Assembly (NCBI GenBank): GCA_937921035.1
Contig: CALEUL010000011.1
Location: 1 to 64,000, forward strand
Direction: 5' to 3'
DNA: 64,000 bases
From: an uncultured Porphyromonadaceae bacterium
Lineage (GTDB): Bacteria > Bacteroidota > Bacteroidia > Bacteroidales > Muribaculaceae
Shown: piece by piece, positions 61,763-64,000 of the stretch
Layout of the letters: each line of letters starts with the position of its first letter
Position numbering within the stretch: position 1 is the stretch's first letter
Made by a program: the position numbers and the translations under genes
The notes under the pieces: model-generated
The model's input: the letters and a program-made list of their open reading frames with translations, nothing else
Database searches by the model: none
What the model was told of the DNA's origin: nothing

Positions 61763-61921
61763 ATGTCCTGTCTACAAGCTATACTCTGCATCATTTTCCC
61801 TCCTTTAGCAGTACTCGACAAGGGTTGCGGCTCTATACTCATAGTGGCTATCCTCACTCTCTGCGGATGGATTCCCGGAGTTATCAGCGCCATTCTTATT
61901 TGTACCCGTTCCAAGCAATGA
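61763..61921 (+). CDS. Pmp3/YqaE-family membrane microprotein
   Basis: A 52-residue protein of two membrane helices with the family signature: IFPPLAVLDKGCG in the first half and LCGWIPGVISAI in the second, the (P)PLAV...GWIPGxI pattern of Pmp3/YqaE/stress-induced hydrophobic peptides. These small proteins affect membrane potential under salt and cold stress in plants and fungi; the bacterial role is unclear. Its stop shares bases with the DUF1460 start (ATGA at 61918-61921), so the two are coupled in translation. Confidence 0.85.
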   Translation: MSCLQAILCIIFPPLAVLDKGCGSILIVAILTLCGWIPGVISAILICTRSKQ

Positions 61922-62787
61922 AAGTTTTATCCCGTTTTATAGCCTGCATGTTCTGCACTGTATCGCTGACAGCAGCCGCACAGACAGATGTGCGGTTCGG
62001 AAACGAGCAGGCCGACACCGCGCGTATCGATGCGCTGCTTACGGAGGGCGCCACACACACATTTGCCACTCCCGAGGCCCGCGTCGCATTCTTCGCCCGT
62101 CAATTCCTTGATATACCTTACGCAGCACATACTCTCGAGGGAGAACAAGAGGTCCTTACAGTGCGTATGGACAGCCTTGACTGTACCACATTTGTGGAGA
62201 CGGCCCTGGCATTGGCGTTCACCAACGGAGAGAGGCGCTCGTCGTGGCGCGACTTCGTGTACAACCTTCGGCGCATGCGCTACCGCAACGGCGAAGTGAA
62301 CGGCTACCCCTCGCGCCTGCATTATATCTGCGACTGGGCCGTAGACAACATTCACCGCGGCAACATCAAGGACGCGACAAACCTGTTCTCGCGCATTTCC
62401 TACGTGATGCGCACAATCGATTTCATGTCGGCCAACCGGGACAAATATCCAGCTCTGGCAGACCAGGCCAACTACGACCGCATACGCATGCTCGAAAACG
62501 GATACCGCCGCCACCGCTTCCCCTACATCAAGTCCAACGACCTAAAGCTCAAGGGTGTGAAGGATGGTCTGCACGACGGTGATGCCGTCGCACTGGTTTC
62601 CAGCCTGAAGAATCTGGACGTTACCCACATGGGTATTATCGTCAAGGACAGTCCTACGGCCGAGCCATACCTGCTGCATGCATCGTCCACGGACGGCAAA
62701 GTGGAGATATCCAAGCATCCCCTCGACGAATTCATGCGCCGCAACAGGCAATGGATCGGCATACGCATTTTCCGGCTTGCCGAATAA
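61918..62787 (+). CDS. DUF1460 cell-wall amidase-like protein
   Basis: A 289-residue exported protein: signal peptide 1-22 (TAAAQ), then the DUF1460 fold related to NlpC/P60 enzymes. The catalytic Cys is in LDCTTFVE (near 89), the His in VTHMGIIV (near 237), with LLHASS near 255. Related structures have been proposed to act as N-acetylmuramoyl-L-alanine amidases in peptidoglycan turnover. ATG 61918 is set by the signal peptide and overlaps the Pmp3-like gene. Confidence 0.85.
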   Translation: MKVLSRFIACMFCTVSLTAAAQTDVRFGNEQADTARIDALLTEGATHTFATPEARVAFFARQFLDIPYAAHTLEGEQEVLTVRMDSLDCTTFVETALALAFTNGERRSSWRDFVYNLRRMRYRNGEVNGYPSRLHYICDWAVDNIHRGNIKDATNLFSRISYVMRTIDFMSANRDKYPALADQANYDRIRMLENGYRRHRFPYIKSNDLKLKGVKDGLHDGDAVALVSSLKNLDVTHMGIIVKDSPTAEPYLLHASSTDGKVEISKHPLDEFMRRNRQWIGIRIFRLAE

Positions 62788-62798
62788 TTCCATATACC

Positions 62799-63497
62799 AT
62801 GCCAGCCGTTGTAGCCTTCGACCTTGACGACACCCTGTTCAGCGAATGGGATTACATCCGCTCGGGCTACCGTGCCGTGGCTAAGACCGTAGCAGACGCC
62901 ACCGGAGCCGATGCAGACAAACTGGCCCGCATGATGACAACCTACCGTCCTACGGGCTTCGAAGCAGTGCTGCACGAGGTATCAGGACTACCGGACGCCG
63001 ACCGCTTTACCGTAGACGGCATGATAGAAATGTACCGAGCACACACACCGGAAATAAGCCTCCGTCCCGAGGCCCGCGAGACCTTGGAGGCGCTGAGAGC
63101 CGGGGGTGCCACGCTCGTACTGATAACCGACGGTTCCACCAGGCATCAGCGCACAAAACTGAAAGCTCTCGGCCTTGAGGAATTTTTTGCCGGCGACAGG
63201 ATTCTTGTGAGCGAGGAAACAGGAGGCGACAAAACCACGGACGTACCCTGGAATCTTGTACGCGAGCGTTTCGGCAGTCCTGGCGCCCGATTCTTCTACG
63301 TAGGCGACAATCTCTCCAAAGATTTCCGTTTGCCAAACATGGCCGGATGGACAACCATAATGCTGCGCGACACCGAAAACACCAACCTATTCCCGCAGAA
63401 TGCGTGCGCATGGCCCGCCGAAAACAGGCCACAATACACCATCGACAGTTTAAGCAACTTAAATAATATCTTACTCCCATGCCTACAGCACTCATAA
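62799..63497 (+). CDS. HAD-superfamily hydrolase
   Basis: A 232-residue HAD enzyme: motif I FDLDDTLF (Asp 8 and 10), motif II ITDGST near 111, the Lys of motif III near 146 (GGDKTTD) and motif IV YVGDN near 168. Cap domain is helical. Close to gmd (19-base overlap), it could act on a sugar phosphate, but substrate is not visible. ATG 62799 gives the normal start. Confidence 0.88.
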   Translation: MPAVVAFDLDDTLFSEWDYIRSGYRAVAKTVADATGADADKLARMMTTYRPTGFEAVLHEVSGLPDADRFTVDGMIEMYRAHTPEISLRPEARETLEALRAGGATLVLITDGSTRHQRTKLKALGLEEFFAGDRILVSEETGGDKTTDVPWNLVRERFGSPGARFFYVGDNLSKDFRLPNMAGWTTIMLRDTENTNLFPQNACAWPAENRPQYTIDSLSNLNNILLPCLQHS

Positions 63498-64000
63498 CCG
63501 GCATCACGGGACAGGACGGCTCCTATTTGGCCGAATTCCTCCTCGAAAAAGGCTACGACGTACACGGAATAATCCGTCGCAGCTCGTCGTTCAACACCGA
63601 ACGCATAGAACATATGTATCTGGACCAGTGGGTACGCGACCAGCACGAAAAACGCCGGCTGCACCTCCACTACGGCGACATGACCGACTCATCGTCGCTA
63701 ACACGTATAATCGCACTTGTAAAACCCGACGAAATATACAATCTGGCAGCCCAAAGCCACGTAAAGGTATCGTTCGATGTTCCCGAATACACCGCCGAGA
63801 CCGATGCACTTGGCACCCTGCGCCTTCTGGAATCGGTTCGCATACTCGGGCGCGAACACTGCACGAGAATATATCAGGCCTCAACATCCGAACTGTTCGG
63901 AAAGGTTGAAGAGGTTCCGCAGACCGAGACCACCCCTTTCCATCCGCGCTCGCCCTACGCAGTGGCAAAACTGTACTCCTTCTGGATTATGAAGAACTAC
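63479..64000 (+). CDS. gmd: GDP-mannose 4,6-dehydratase, cut by the window edge
   Basis: The first 174 residues of an SDR-fold enzyme making GDP-4-keto-6-deoxymannose, the precursor of GDP-fucose. GITGQDGSYLAEFLLEKGY near 8 binds NADP; RRSSSFNTERIEH near 34 and the catalytic triad segment STSELFGK ... SPYAVAKLYSFW (Tyr and Lys spaced by three) are typical. Overlaps the HAD gene by 19 bases. The rest lies beyond 64000. Confidence 0.95.
   Translation, partial: MPTALITGITGQDGSYLAEFLLEKGYDVHGIIRRSSSFNTERIEHMYLDQWVRDQHEKRRLHLHYGDMTDSSSLTRIIALVKPDEIYNLAAQSHVKVSFDVPEYTAETDALGTLRLLESVRILGREHCTRIYQASTSELFGKVEEVPQTETTPFHPRSPYAVAKLYSFWIMKNY

Noticed and set aside
1..64000. CRISPR arrays, tRNA, rRNA, integrases, transposases, phage modules or restriction-type defence genes
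   Set aside because: None were seen on either strand; the window is mostly metabolic and envelope genes.

Overview
The window is a chromosomal segment from a member of the Bacteroidota, order Bacteroidales, most likely a Muribaculaceae- or Bacteroides-like gut commensal. The reasons are promoters of the TTTG-N19/20-TAnnTTTG type in front of many genes, A-rich leaders with few strong Shine-Dalgarno sites, many TonB-dependent receptors and families largely confined to this phylum (BspA-type leucine-rich repeats, DUF4249, DUF4876, DUF6850, DUF4857, STN-type receptors, FecR/DUF4974). Base composition is moderately GC-rich by eye, dipping to AT-rich around 42.6-43.2 kb. No rRNA, tRNA, CRISPR array, integrase or insertion sequence was seen.

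Layout. 0.1-3.9 kb: an ion-channel-like protein, a BspA-like leucine-rich repeat protein and two small unknown proteins. 4.0-8.6 kb: an apparent iron/heme operon (outer-membrane porin, imelysin lipoprotein, di-heme oxidoreductase with a frameshifted end, very short CcsA-type protein). 8.6-10.6 kb (minus): a pair of bacterial PH-domain membrane proteins. 10.6-15.1 kb: ECF sigma factor, minimal anti-sigma factor, a TonB receptor broken by an in-frame amber codon, and a DUF4249 lipoprotein. 15.3-17.7 kb: a possible stand-alone structured RNA and a CbbX/SpoVK-like AAA+ ATPase. 17.7-20.0 kb: MazG-like hydrolase, deoC and two small membrane proteins. 20.0-29.5 kb: a 26-residue microprotein gene with its own promoter and terminator, then a seven-gene operon (TonB receptor, DUF4876 lipoprotein, DUF6850 barrel, ABC ATPase, permease, DUF4857, Cys/His lipoprotein) behind a directly repeated operator-like element. 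29.5-41.6 kb: housekeeping and envelope genes (MscS channel, OmpA, THUMP methyltransferase, purD, pdxB, coaX, an outer-membrane protein, lptC, CorC/HlyC-like protein). 41.6-47.4 kb: a REP-like repeat pair, two glycosyltransferases and a YfhO-like protein. 47.4-50.1 kb (minus): MFS transporter and FadL-like protein. 50.3-56.8 kb: a histidine degradation operon (ftcD-hutU-hutH-hutI). 56.8-61.5 kb: nadK and neighbours divergent from pdxJ-exbB-exbD-tonB-like. 61.6-64 kb: a Pmp3-family microprotein, a DUF1460 amidase, a HAD hydrolase and gmd running off the right edge.

How they fit together. The ExbB/ExbD/TonB-like unit can energise the TonB receptors. The hut operon converts histidine to glutamate and passes the formimino group to tetrahydrofolate. 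pdxB and pdxJ both serve pyridoxal phosphate synthesis. lptC, the glycosyltransferases, YfhO and gmd serve the outer envelope. Four genes carry what look like small reading-frame lesions (near 8040, 12597, 20404 and 42988). They could be real decay, phase-type switching or base-call error, and should be checked in reads before function is inferred.
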